Positions 8,972-16,692 of a DNA stretch of 43,358 nt are shown piece by piece (within the stretch, counting starts at the first letter, position 1; each line of letters starts with the position of its first letter). This DNA comes from Flavobacteriales bacterium UBA6772. Lineage in GTDB: Bacteria > Bacteroidota > Bacteroidia > Flavobacteriales > UBA7430. The notes below the pieces were generated by a model. That model made no database searches, was not told the origin of the DNA, and was given only the letters and a program-made list of their open reading frames with translations. Made by a program: the position numbers and the translations under genes. The stretch spans positions 2,486-45,843 of the forward strand of contig DKGK01000079.1 of the NCBI GenBank assembly GCA_002453265.1, read 5' to 3'.

Positions 8972-9295
8972 TTAAGCTTCTTTTTTGCCATCTTTAATAA
9001 AAAGCTCGTCATTAAGCAATTCACTAGTAGCAATTAAAGTTGATTTAGGTAATTTTTCGTAAAACTTAGAAACCTCTATTTGTTCTTTGTTTTCGAAAAT
9101 CTCATCTAAATTGTCGTTTTGAGTAGCAAATTCATCTAATTTACCTAACAACTCTTCCTTTAGTTCAGAACTAATTTGGTTCGATCTTTTCTCTAGTGCA
9201 ACAATTGCAGAATAGATGTTTCCTACTCTATCTTCAAATAACTTTGTGTTATTCGTGACAGTTGATTTAGTTGCGTTTGTTTTTTTGTAATCCAT
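8972..9295 (-). CDS. rpoZ: DNA-directed RNA polymerase omega subunit (RpoZ, Bacteroidota type)
   Basis: This is a small (107 aa) omega-like RNA polymerase subunit that assists beta' folding and core assembly. It begins MDYKKTNATKSTVTNNTKLF. The omega-like helix is VGNIYSAIVALEKRSNQI, followed by the flavobacterial tail NKEQIEVSKFYEKLPK. Sequence identity to proteobacterial omega is low; the call rests on this family pattern and on its place between bamD and coaBC, the usual Bacteroidota order. The gap to bamD is 14 nt. Confidence 0.85.
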   Translation of the reverse strand: MDYKKTNATKSTVTNNTKLFEDRVGNIYSAIVALEKRSNQISSELKEELLGKLDEFATQNDNLDEIFENKEQIEVSKFYEKLPKSTLIATSELLNDELFIKDGKKEA

Positions 9296-9309
9296 AAGAT
9301 AAGTATGTG

Positions 9310-10104
9310 CTATTTATTTCTCAGCAATTTCACTTGTTTAAAAACTCTCTTCGACTCTTGTAAATACTCACTTTCTGGGTGTGTATTTTTAAACTGATTA
9401 AAGGCGATAATTGTATCTTTAATCCGTTTGTCCTTTTTCTCCTCCACACTGTTTTGAGCGAGGAAGAAATAACTTTTCAACTGCAAAAATAAGATTTCCT
9501 CTTTAAATATCGAACTTTGATGCTCTTGAAGTGCTAAATTAAATGCGTGAATTGCAGCTTTATAATTTTGAGTCGTATAATAGAGCTTTGCATTTTCGAA
9601 TGACTTCTTCTCTAATTTGTCTGAAAGCTTTGTTTTCAGGTCGTTACACGAAGAGGTGTAGGTGCTATTTGGGTATTTGTCGAAAAATATTTTTACTTCA
9701 TCTAATGCTTTATAAGTGTTCGTTTGATCTAAACTATACTTAGGAGAAAGCAAAAAATGACAGTAAACAGCTAAATAAGCACATTCTTCTGCCCTAACAT
9801 TGTCTTTATAAGTACTCGAAAAGTTCTTAAAATGATAAGCTGAGGAAAGTAGATTTCCTTTTTCGTATTCTGCTTTACAGTAGTAATAATAAACATCTTC
9901 TGCTTTGTCTGTACCTCTAAATAACAATAGAAGTTCATCTAACAAAGGAAAAGCTTTAACATACTCTTCGTCTTCAAACAGTTTTACTGCTTGTTCGTAT
10001 TTAAAGTCTAAATCGGTACTCTTTAAAACCTTTTGGTATTCGCTACAAGAGCTGAATACAATAGCTGAGAAACCTAAAATAAATAAAATGTTGCTTTTTA
10101 TCAT
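9310..10104 (-). CDS. bamD: Outer membrane protein assembly factor BamD
   Basis: BamD is a lipoprotein of the BAM complex that inserts beta-barrel proteins into the outer membrane. The N-terminus has a lipobox ending FSSC with Cys20 as the lipidation site (MIKSNILFILGFSAIVFSSC). TPR-like helices follow (YEQAVKLFEDEEYVKAFPLL, AEDVYYYYCKAEYEKGNLL, the conserved SAYHFKNFSSTY). The length of 264 aa is normal. It is first in the operon leading to recN. A perfect -7 box TATATTTG ends only 4 nt before the ATG, so the transcript may be leaderless. Confidence 0.93.
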   Translation of the reverse strand: MIKSNILFILGFSAIVFSSCSEYQKVLKSTDLDFKYEQAVKLFEDEEYVKAFPLLDELLLLFRGTDKAEDVYYYYCKAEYEKGNLLSSAYHFKNFSSTYKDNVRAEECAYLAVYCHFLLSPKYSLDQTNTYKALDEVKIFFDKYPNSTYTSSCNDLKTKLSDKLEKKSFENAKLYYTTQNYKAAIHAFNLALQEHQSSIFKEEILFLQLKSYFFLAQNSVEEKKDKRIKDTIIAFNQFKNTHPESEYLQESKRVFKQVKLLRNK

Positions 10105-10108
10105 GGTG

Positions 10109-10116
10109 CAAATATA
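10109..10116 (-). promoter_or_regulatory. -7 box of the bamD operon (TATATTTG)
   Basis: The minus strand reads TATATTTG followed by CACC and the bamD ATG. The 4-nt gap leaves no room for a leader or a ribosome binding site. No later in-frame ATG would preserve the lipoprotein signal. Confidence 0.6.
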
Positions 10117-10165
10117 TAATTTAAAAGAAAAAAAAGAAAAAATACAACTACTTATCGTTCACAAT

Positions 10166-10196
10166 TTTGTCTAGAACAGATGTATTTGTACTTTTG
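10166..10196 (+). promoter_or_regulatory. Promoter of the alpha-oxoamine synthase gene (-33 TTTG, -7 TACTTTTG)
   Basis: A TTTG at 10166-10169 is followed 19 nt later by TACTTTTG at 10189-10196, matching the Bacteroidota -33/-7 arrangement. The expected start of transcription leaves a leader of about 18 nt before ATG 10220. Confidence 0.65.
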
Positions 10197-10219
10197 CCAA
10201 AATTCCTAACGAAACAAAA

Positions 10220-11461
10220 ATGGATTTATTTGAGAAATTAAGAAATAATCGTGGTCCTTTAGGTAAGCATGCTAAAGATGCTCACGGTTATTTTACATTC
10301 CCTAAACTAGAAGGTGAAATTGCTAGTAAGATGATGTTTAGAGGAAAAGAAGTCCTAACATGGAGTATAAACAACTATTTAGGATTATCGAATCACCCAG
10401 AAGTACGTGAAGTAGATGCACAAGCATCAAAAGATTGGGGACTTGGTTATCCAATGGGATCTAGAATGATGTCGGGAAATAGCGATTCTCATGAGGAACT
10501 TGAAAGAGGGCTTTCTGATTATGTACAAAAAGAAGATACCATTCTATTAAACTTCGGTTACCAAGGAATGCTTTCTGCAATTGATGCTTTGGTAGATAGA
10601 CATGATGTTATTGTTTACGATAGTGAATGCCATGCTTGTATTTTAGATGGTGTTCGTTTACACCAAGGGAAAAGATTTGTGTTTCCACATAACAATATAG
10701 AGAACCTTGAAAAGCAACTTGTAAGAGCTGAGAAAATGATTGAACAAACTGGCGGTGGTATCCTTGTGATTACCGAAGGTGTGTTTGGTATGTCTGGCGA
10801 CTTGGGAGATTTAAAAGGTATTGCAGAATTAAAGAAGAAATTCAACTTTAGACTTTTTGTTGATGATGCGCACGGAATTGGTACTATGGGTGCTGAAGGT
10901 CGTGGTGCAGGTGAAGAATTAGACTGTCAAGATGAAATAGATGTCTATTTTGGTACTTTCGCTAAATCTTTTGCTTCTATAGGAGCTTTCATATCTTCTA
11001 CTGAAGATATTGTAGAATACCTTCGCTATAACATGCGTTCTCAAATTTTCGCAAAATCTCTTCCTATGCCTTTGGTTATTGGAGCTATTAAGCGTTTAGA
11101 GATTATGCGCAGAGGAACAGAGCAAAAAGACAAGCTTTGGGCTATTGCCAATGTACTACAAGCAGGTTTAAAAAATGCTGGTTTCGAATTAGGAAACACA
11201 CAATCTGCTGTAACCCCAGTTTATCTTTCGGGTGGAGTTGGTGAAGCAACAAATCTAACTTTCGATTTAAGAGAAAATTACAGTATTTTCTGTTCTATTG
11301 TTACTTATCCTGTTGTACCAAAAGGAGTGATTTTACTTCGTTTAATCCCTACCGCAGTTCATACAATAGAAGAAGTAGAATATACAATTAAATCTTTTTC
11401 TGAAATAAAAGTAAAGCTTGCTAAAGGCGAATATATTTCTGAAGAGATTGCTAACGTATAA
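10220..11461 (+). CDS. PLP-dependent alpha-oxoamine synthase family enzyme (serine palmitoyltransferase/KBL-like)
   Basis: This is a fold-type I PLP enzyme that probably condenses an acyl thioester with an amino acid and releases CO2. Motifs seen are the family ring WSINNYLGLSNHP, MGSRMMSGNSDSHEELE, DSECHACILDGVRLHQGKRF, the cofactor-binding VDDAHGIG and the Schiff-base lysine Lys249 in GTFAKSFASIG. The length of 413 aa is standard. The subgroup (serine palmitoyltransferase, cysteate acyltransferase for sulfonolipid, Kbl or BioF) cannot be fixed from sequence alone. No thl/tdh or bio genes lie nearby, which slightly favours a lipid role. The gene is monocistronic, with its own promoter and terminator. 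Confidence 0.85.
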   Translation: MDLFEKLRNNRGPLGKHAKDAHGYFTFPKLEGEIASKMMFRGKEVLTWSINNYLGLSNHPEVREVDAQASKDWGLGYPMGSRMMSGNSDSHEELERGLSDYVQKEDTILLNFGYQGMLSAIDALVDRHDVIVYDSECHACILDGVRLHQGKRFVFPHNNIENLEKQLVRAEKMIEQTGGGILVITEGVFGMSGDLGDLKGIAELKKKFNFRLFVDDAHGIGTMGAEGRGAGEELDCQDEIDVYFGTFAKSFASIGAFISSTEDIVEYLRYNMRSQIFAKSLPMPLVIGAIKRLEIMRRGTEQKDKLWAIANVLQAGLKNAGFELGNTQSAVTPVYLSGGVGEATNLTFDLRENYSIFCSIVTYPVVPKGVILLRLIPTAVHTIEEVEYTIKSFSEIKVKLAKGEYISEEIANV

Positions 11462-11486
11462 GCTTTATTAAAATTTACATATTTAG

Positions 11487-11516
11487 GTCTCGTATGTTCT
11501 ACGAGACTTTTTTTTT
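11487..11516 (+). terminator. Rho-independent terminator after the oxoamine synthase gene
   Basis: Perfect 8-bp stem GTCTCGTA / TACGAGAC with loop TGTTC, followed by nine T. The next ATG (11522) comes 5 nt after the T-run. Confidence 0.92.
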
Positions 11517-11521
11517 GAGTT

Positions 11522-12400
11522 ATGAAACTAACGAGTAAACTACATTATTATATAGTACTTCACATCACCATATTAATATGGGGTTTTACTGGGATATTAG
11601 GTAAGCTAATCTCTATGAGTTCTACTGCTATAGTAATTGATAGAATGGTAATAGCCTATTTTGCTTTGGCTAGCATGTTGTTTTTCCGAAAAAAAGAGTT
11701 TGTTAAAAATAAATATCGCTGGCAGATGTATGCCGTAGGAATTATTACTGCAGCACATTGGGCTACTTTTTTTGAAGCTTTAAAGGTCTCCAATATATCT
11801 GTAACACTTTGTTGTTTGGCCTCTTGTTCCTTCTTTGTTTCGTTAATTCAGCCATTCTTTTTAAAGACAAAACTCAAACTATACGAAGTAATTTTAGGTT
11901 TGTTTGTAATTTTAGGTATTTTTATAATCTTTACCTTCGAGAGTGATTATAGCTTAGGGATAATTCTAAGTTTAATTTCGTCGTTTTTAGCAGCTATATT
12001 TTCTGTTTGGAATGCCGATCTTATAAAACATAATTCGGCTTTTTCTATAACTTTAAATGAAATGTTAGCAGGTAGTGCAGCGATGATTTTATACTTCATT
12101 TCTACTGGTAATTTTAGCTTTCACGAAATAATTCCAGTAGGTATAGATTGGTTATACATTATGGTATTAGGTATATTTTGCACTGCAATAGCATTTTTAC
12201 TAGGAACGGAAGTTCTTAAAAAATTAAGCCCTTTTACAGTAAGTATAAGTTTAAACTTAGAACCTGTTTATGCTATTTTATTAGCTTTATACATCTTTGG
12301 AGAATCTGAAATTATGTCTTTAGGATTTTATATAGGTGCAACTATCATTTTAGCTACCATAGTAGTTAATGCTTACTTAAAGTCTAAAGAAAGTAAATAA
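11522..12400 (+). CDS. EamA/DMT-family transporter
   Basis: This is an inner-membrane drug/metabolite transporter with about ten hydrophobic segments arranged as two EamA repeats (about residues 8-138 and 148-285). Hallmarks are the first-helix ILIWGFTGILGKLIS and the second-repeat pattern LNLEPVYAILLALYIFGE. The substrate is unknown; the family exports amino acids, nucleosides and other metabolites. At 292 aa it is full length. It begins just after the terminator of the preceding gene and its stop overlaps the start of trmN6 in TAATG, so the two are probably co-translated. Confidence 0.9.
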   Translation: MKLTSKLHYYIVLHITILIWGFTGILGKLISMSSTAIVIDRMVIAYFALASMLFFRKKEFVKNKYRWQMYAVGIITAAHWATFFEALKVSNISVTLCCLASCSFFVSLIQPFFLKTKLKLYEVILGLFVILGIFIIFTFESDYSLGIILSLISSFLAAIFSVWNADLIKHNSAFSITLNEMLAGSAAMILYFISTGNFSFHEIIPVGIDWLYIMVLGIFCTAIAFLLGTEVLKKLSPFTVSISLNLEPVYAILLALYIFGESEIMSLGFYIGATIILATIVVNAYLKSKESK

Positions 12401-13104
12401 TGAACGGTTTTAAGTTCAAGCAATTTACTATTCATCAGGAAAAAACTGCCATGAAAATTGGCACTGATAGCATTTTGTTTGGTTCTTGGCTAAAAACGAA
12501 CTCATCGCATAAGTCAATTTTAGACATTGGAACTGGAACTGGTTTATTGTCTTTAATGATGGCACAGAAAAACCCGAAAGCTTTAATTACCGCATTAGAA
12601 ATTGATGAAGATGCATTTAATGAGGCTCAAGGTAATATTGCGATTAGTAAGTGGGCGAATAGAATAGAATTGATTCATACAGATGCAATTGTATGGAGCA
12701 ATGATAAAAAGTACGATTTACTCATATCTAACCCTCCCTACTTTTCGAATGATTTAAAAGCTTTGGAGATTAAGCGTACTAAAGCAAGGCATCAAATAGA
12801 TTTTAAAATTGCCGATTTATTGAGTCTTTGGAAGACGTTTGGAGCAGAAAATTCTGAACTAGCTTGTGTATTACCAAATGACCAAGCTAAAGTACTTATT
12901 GATCTTGTGGTAAAAGAATCCTTTTGTCTTAAAAACCAAACTCTTGTCCGTTCAAATAAAGACAGTAAAGTAATTAGACATTTATTACTTTTTTCAAAGG
13001 AAAAAGCTCCAACAATTAAGTCGGAGCTTTCTATTTATACTTTAGAAAAACAATACACAAAAGCGTATATCGATATAACTATAGACTTTTATTTAGGCTT
13101 GTAA
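12400..13104 (+). CDS. trmN6: tRNA1(Val) (adenine(37)-N6)-methyltransferase TrmN6
   Basis: A class I SAM methyltransferase of the YfiC/TrmN6 type, which adds m6A at position 37 of tRNA-Val. The N-terminal substrate strand is FKFKQFTIHQEKTAMKIGTD. SAM motif I is ILDIGTGTGLLSLMMAQ at residues about 40-56. The adenine-N6 catalytic motif is SNPPYFSND. The length of 234 aa is normal. The start shares one base with the transporter stop. It converges on the saccharopine dehydrogenase gene with no spacer between the two stop codons. Confidence 0.9.
   Translation: MNGFKFKQFTIHQEKTAMKIGTDSILFGSWLKTNSSHKSILDIGTGTGLLSLMMAQKNPKALITALEIDEDAFNEAQGNIAISKWANRIELIHTDAIVWSNDKKYDLLISNPPYFSNDLKALEIKRTKARHQIDFKIADLLSLWKTFGAENSELACVLPNDQAKVLIDLVVKESFCLKNQTLVRSNKDSKVIRHLLLFSKEKAPTIKSELSIYTLEKQYTKAYIDITIDFYLGL
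13001..13030 (-). terminator. Possible terminator for the saccharopine dehydrogenase gene, inside trmN6
   Basis: On the minus strand AAAGCTCC pairs with GGAGCTTT across a 12-nt loop and ends in a five-T run. It lies about 75 nt past the stop of the minus-strand gene. Because the two genes abut, their 3' signals must sit inside each other. Confidence 0.4.
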
Positions 13105-14427
13105 TTAGTTGATTTCTTCCTCAGTAAATTTAATTCCAAACTGCTCTAATTCTGCTAATACAGGATTGTAAATATCTGCACTTACAGGAACCTTTACGCC
13201 ACTTCCGGTAATAACACCATTTAATATAAGCTTAGTTGCAATTCCTACAGGAAGTCCAACAGTTTTTGCCATTCCAGTATATGTTTGATCTTCTCCGAAG
13301 GTTACAAATGAAGAATGCAACTCGTGTTCTTTTTCATTCAATTCATATATAAATTGATGTTGCATCACAATCATATCTTTATCATCAACACCTAAAGTCC
13401 ACTTAGACTCTAAAATACTTTGCAATACCTGAGCTGGAGTACCCTTTTTGATTTCAATTTTTGTGTCGCCAAAGAAACCTAACCAATCGAATTTTGCAAG
13501 TACTGTGTCTGTTATTTTGAAATGAGCCTTTAAGTGCTCTTGACTAGAGTTGCTGGCTTCTCTCATGAAAAAGTTTAAAAAATCATGATAAGTCATACCT
13601 GTAACATCTATTTCATAAGAATCATCTGTCATTCCAAGTTCCACAAATAAATCCCATGCTTCGCAATAACCAGGTCTTCGTAAAGTACCACGTAATAAAG
13701 TAGGGATAGTACTTAGTCCATAAATATCTCTGTACGAGAGAGAATCTCTATTTGCATAAGCTTCGAAGTCACCATAATTAAGAATCGAAAGTTCTTCAGT
13801 TCTTTTAAATAATCGGTGATACGGAATGTATTTGTATTTTCCATTCCGTATGTATTGTGCTGTACCTTGTCCAGCCAAAACAACATTTCGAGGATTCCAT
13901 GTAAACTTATATTGCCAAGGACTAGAAACTGATTCAGGAGCTACTAAGCCACCACAAAAAGATTTGAAGCTTTTTAATTGTCCACCTTTTGCTTTTAGTT
14001 GGTCAATTATTTTCATCGCCGACATATGGTCGATTCCAGGATCTAGGCCTATTTCGTTTAGTAATAAAATACCTTTTTCTTTTGCTTCTGCATCCAACGA
14101 TTTTATTTCGTCTGATACATAAGAAGCAGTAACTAAGTTTTTACCATACTTAACACAGTCTTGAGCTACTTTAAAGTGCAAACTAGCAGGAAGCATTGAA
14201 ACAACAATATCTGCCTTTTGAATCTCTTCTATACGTTGACTATCATTAAAAACGTCAAAATTTATAGCTTTTGCTCTTGAATTATTACCAATCTTATCTT
14301 CAACTAAAGATAAATCTCTATCTCCAACAACAATTTCAAAATCATTTGAATCTGCTTCGTTTACAAGGTATTGTATAAGAGAGGATGCTGAACGTCCCGC
14401 TCCAATAATAAATATTTTCTTCGCCAT
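13105..14427 (-). CDS. Saccharopine dehydrogenase (Lys9/LKR-SDH C-terminal type)
   Basis: An NAD(P)-dependent oxidoreductase that converts saccharopine to alpha-aminoadipic semialdehyde plus glutamate, or the reverse. The N-terminal Rossmann loop is FIIGAGRSASSLIQYL (residues 5-20). The middle has NEIGLDPGIDHMSAM. The Lys9-type C-terminal domain has FCGGLVAPES, WNPRNVVLAGQG, NRDSLSYRDIYGL and LLRGTLRRPGYCEAW. The length of 440 aa is typical. These motifs place it with the eukaryote-like glutamate-forming enzyme rather than the short Lys1. No lysine-ketoglutarate reductase gene is adjacent, so its role in lysine degradation is inferred from family only. Confidence 0.88.
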   Translation of the reverse strand: MAKKIFIIGAGRSASSLIQYLVNEADSNDFEIVVGDRDLSLVEDKIGNNSRAKAINFDVFNDSQRIEEIQKADIVVSMLPASLHFKVAQDCVKYGKNLVTASYVSDEIKSLDAEAKEKGILLLNEIGLDPGIDHMSAMKIIDQLKAKGGQLKSFKSFCGGLVAPESVSSPWQYKFTWNPRNVVLAGQGTAQYIRNGKYKYIPYHRLFKRTEELSILNYGDFEAYANRDSLSYRDIYGLSTIPTLLRGTLRRPGYCEAWDLFVELGMTDDSYEIDVTGMTYHDFLNFFMREASNSSQEHLKAHFKITDTVLAKFDWLGFFGDTKIEIKKGTPAQVLQSILESKWTLGVDDKDMIVMQHQFIYELNEKEHELHSSFVTFGEDQTYTGMAKTVGLPVGIATKLILNGVITGSGVKVPVSADIYNPVLAELEQFGIKFTEEEIN

Positions 14428-14448
14428 GTTCTTTATTTATAAGAAAAG

Positions 14449-14456
14449 CGAATATA
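14449..14456 (-). promoter_or_regulatory. Possible -7 box of the saccharopine dehydrogenase gene (TATATTCG)
   Basis: TATATTCG on the minus strand, one base off consensus and identical to the candidate before gyrA, 21 nt upstream of the ATG at 14427. Confidence 0.35.
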
Positions 14457-14469
14457 TGGCAAAATTTCA

Positions 14470-14477
14470 TAAATTTG
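14470..14477 (+). promoter_or_regulatory. -7 box of the DUF4476 gene (TAAATTTG)
   Basis: Perfect TAnnTTTG, 31 nt before the ATG at 14509. It is divergent from the possible promoter at 14449-14456; the two share an 81-bp intergenic region. Confidence 0.6.
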
Positions 14478-14508
14478 CATCCTAATCATTTATATAAAAA
14501 AACAGATT

Positions 14509-14859
14509 ATGAAAGGTATTTTAGGATTATTTGCAGCATTTTCAATAAGCTTCTCAGTATTTGCTTCTAATTGTGAAACAGCAATTTCTCAAGAACGATT
14601 CAATGGTTTTTATAAAAATATAGAAATTCAAAAGAACGATCAACAGCGCTATCAATTAATTCTTGCTTTTTCCAATAGAGAATGTATTTCCGTAGCTCAA
14701 ATGATGAAATTTACGAGCCTAATTACAGATCACAAAATAAAGTTTTCTGTTGTAAAAGATTCTTACAATTTATTGTTTGATCAAGAAAATAGAGCTGTTT
14801 TACTAAAAGGATTTTCTGCTCATGAACAAACACTCATTAATAAAGAAATTTCTAAATAA
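14509..14859 (+). CDS. Small secreted DUF4476-type protein
   Basis: A 116-aa exported protein of unknown function. A signal peptide covers residues 1-19 (MKGILGLFAAFSISFSVFA). The rest resembles one DUF4476 helical module: ERFNGFYKNIEIQKNDQQRY, then ISVAQMMKFTSLI, then a last helix. Two cysteines (in SNCETA and NRECIS) remain in the mature part and could form a disulfide. The gene stands alone between its own promoter and a strong terminator. DUF4476 membership is my reading of the pattern and is moderately sure. Confidence 0.72.
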   Translation: MKGILGLFAAFSISFSVFASNCETAISQERFNGFYKNIEIQKNDQQRYQLILAFSNRECISVAQMMKFTSLITDHKIKFSVVKDSYNLLFDQENRAVLLKGFSAHEQTLINKEISK

Positions 14860-14867
14860 TTATCTAA

Positions 14868-14900
14868 CCGCTCACTTAAATAAGTGAGCGGTTTTTTTTT
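14868..14900 (+). terminator. Rho-independent terminator after the DUF4476 gene
   Basis: Perfect 10-bp stem CCGCTCACTT / AAGTGAGCGG, loop AAAT, followed by nine T. Confidence 0.93.
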
Positions 14901-14967
14901 GATTTAATTTATCAAAAAAAAATGTTAAAATTAAATAGACTGTTTACTATTAATTCACAAAATTAAA

Positions 14968-14975
14968 TAGTTTTG
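14968..14975 (+). promoter_or_regulatory. -7 box of pckA (TAGTTTTG)
   Basis: Perfect TAnnTTTG, 42 nt before the chosen pckA ATG at 15018. A longer reading frame opens at a TTG inside this box (14973) and is therefore not a real start. No riboswitch was recognised in the leader. Confidence 0.6.
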
Positions 14976-15017
14976 CAAACTATTAAAGTAAGTGTTGAAA
15001 AACAAAAAAAAATAAAA

Positions 15018-16631
15018 ATGAATATTGAAAAAGGACTGAAAGCATCTAATCAATCTATTGCCGATTTTGGTATTGAACATGCAACTGTTCACTGGAATTT
15101 AAAGTCTGAGACTTTAGCAACTATTTCAGTAGAAAAAGAAATGGGTATATATTCTAATACAGGTGCTTTAGCTATCGATACTGGTGAATTTACTGGTCGT
15201 TCGCCTAAAGACCGCTTTATTGTAAAAGACGCTATTACGGAAGACTCTGTTTGGTGGGGAAGTATTAACATTCCCTTCGATGCAGCTAAATTCGACAAGC
15301 TTTACAATAAAGTTACTGACTACTTATCTACAAAAGAAATATATGCTAGAAATGCTGTAGCATGTGCTGGAGATGCTCATAGATTACCATTAACGGTAGT
15401 AAATGAATATCCTTGGTCTAACATGTTTGCAGACAATATGTTTATTCGTCCTTCAGAAAAAGAAATAGAGAATTTCGATTCGGAGTGGACTGTTATAAAC
15501 GCACCTGGCTTTATGGCCGATCCAGAATTGGATGGTACGCGTCAGCATAACTTTGCTATTTTAAGCTTTACTAAAAAAGTAATTCTAATTGGTGGTACTG
15601 GTTATACAGGAGAAATTAAAAAAGGTATTTTTTCTGCCTTAAACTTTATCCTTCCATTCCAAAAGGATGTGCTTTCTATGCACTGTTCTGCTAATGTTGG
15701 TAATGAAGGTGATACTGCTTTATTCTTTGGTTTATCTGGAACAGGTAAGACTACTTTATCTGCAGATCCAAACAGAAACCTTATTGGAGACGATGAGCAC
15801 GGTTGGTCTAACGAAGAAGTATTTAACTTTGAAGGTGGATGTTATGCGAAGTGTATCGACTTAAGTGAAGAGAAAGAACCAGATATCTTTAAAGCTATTA
15901 AAAGTGGAGCTCTTTTAGAAAACATTACTTTTAAAGAAGGTACAAACGTACCTGATTACGATAGTGGGGCTAAAACAGAAAACACACGTGTTAGTTATCC
16001 TATAGACCACATTAATAACATCCAAATTCCTTCCACAGGGCCAATGCCTAAGAATATTTTCTTCTTAACATGTGATGCTTTTGGTGTGTTACCTCCAATT
16101 TCTAAACTAACCCCTGGTCAGGCGATGTTCCACTTTATTTCTGGTTATACTGCTAAAGTTGCTGGTACTGAAGCTGGAATTACAGAACCACAAACTACTT
16201 TCTCTGCTTGTTTTGGAGCTCCATTTATGCCACTTCACCCTACTTTCTATGCAGAAATGTTAGGAAAAAAGATGGCTGCTAACAATGTAAATGTATGGTT
16301 AGTAAACACTGGATGGTCTGGTGGTGGTTACGGTGTTGGTTCTCGTATGAAACTTAAATACACACGTTCTATGATTACTGCAGCCTTAAATGGTGAGTTA
16401 GCCAATGTAGATTATAAAGAGCATGCTGTATTTGGATTAAGTATGCCAGTAACATGTCCTAATGTACCAGATGCCTTATTATCTCCTAAAAACACTTGGG
16501 CTAATAAAGAAACTTACGACACTAAAGCAAATGAGCTAGCGGATGCATTTAATGCTAATTTTGTTCAATTTACTAAAAATGCAAGTGACGAGATTTTAGC
16601 TTCAGCACCAAAAGCGATTATTAATTCTTAA
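15018..16631 (+). CDS. pckA: Phosphoenolpyruvate carboxykinase (ATP)
   Basis: PckA makes phosphoenolpyruvate from oxaloacetate in gluconeogenesis, or runs in reverse as an anaplerotic step. From ATG 15018 it is 537 aa, the family norm. The kinase-1 P-loop GLSGTGKT is at residues 238-245, followed by the metal site DDEHGW. The oxaloacetate-side motif TGRSPKDRF is near the N-terminus, and a C-terminal WSGGGYGVGSRM is present. A frame 15 codons longer starts with TTG inside the promoter box and is rejected. It is monocistronic and ends in a terminator that leads straight into rsmE. Confidence 0.97.
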   Translation: MNIEKGLKASNQSIADFGIEHATVHWNLKSETLATISVEKEMGIYSNTGALAIDTGEFTGRSPKDRFIVKDAITEDSVWWGSINIPFDAAKFDKLYNKVTDYLSTKEIYARNAVACAGDAHRLPLTVVNEYPWSNMFADNMFIRPSEKEIENFDSEWTVINAPGFMADPELDGTRQHNFAILSFTKKVILIGGTGYTGEIKKGIFSALNFILPFQKDVLSMHCSANVGNEGDTALFFGLSGTGKTTLSADPNRNLIGDDEHGWSNEEVFNFEGGCYAKCIDLSEEKEPDIFKAIKSGALLENITFKEGTNVPDYDSGAKTENTRVSYPIDHINNIQIPSTGPMPKNIFFLTCDAFGVLPPISKLTPGQAMFHFISGYTAKVAGTEAGITEPQTTFSACFGAPFMPLHPTFYAEMLGKKMAANNVNVWLVNTGWSGGGYGVGSRMKLKYTRSMITAALNGELANVDYKEHAVFGLSMPVTCPNVPDALLSPKNTWANKETYDTKANELADAFNANFVQFTKNASDEILASAPKAIINS

Positions 16632-16650
16632 TATTTTGATATTTTAATCT

Positions 16651-16681
16651 AAAAAAGGCTCTCATTTGGGAGCCTTTTTTT
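16651..16681 (+). terminator. Rho-independent terminator after pckA
   Basis: GGCTCTC pairs with GGGAGCC (one G-U pair), loop ATTT, preceded by six A and followed by seven T. The rsmE ATG lies 11 nt beyond the T-run. Confidence 0.88.
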
Positions 16682-16688
16682 ATTTTCG
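16681..16688 (+). promoter_or_regulatory. Possible -7 box of rsmE overlapping the pckA terminator (TATTTTCG)
   Basis: TATTTTCG is one base off TAnnTTTG and ends 4 nt before the rsmE ATG. It begins on the last T of the terminator T-run. If it is used, the rsmE mRNA would be leaderless. Confidence 0.35.
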
Positions 16689-16692
16689 TTGT

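Noticed and set aside
16666..16692. Extended N-terminus of rsmE (nine more residues)
   Set aside because: The extension is encoded by the terminator hairpin and T-run of pckA, and the normal RsmE N-terminus starts at ATG 16693.
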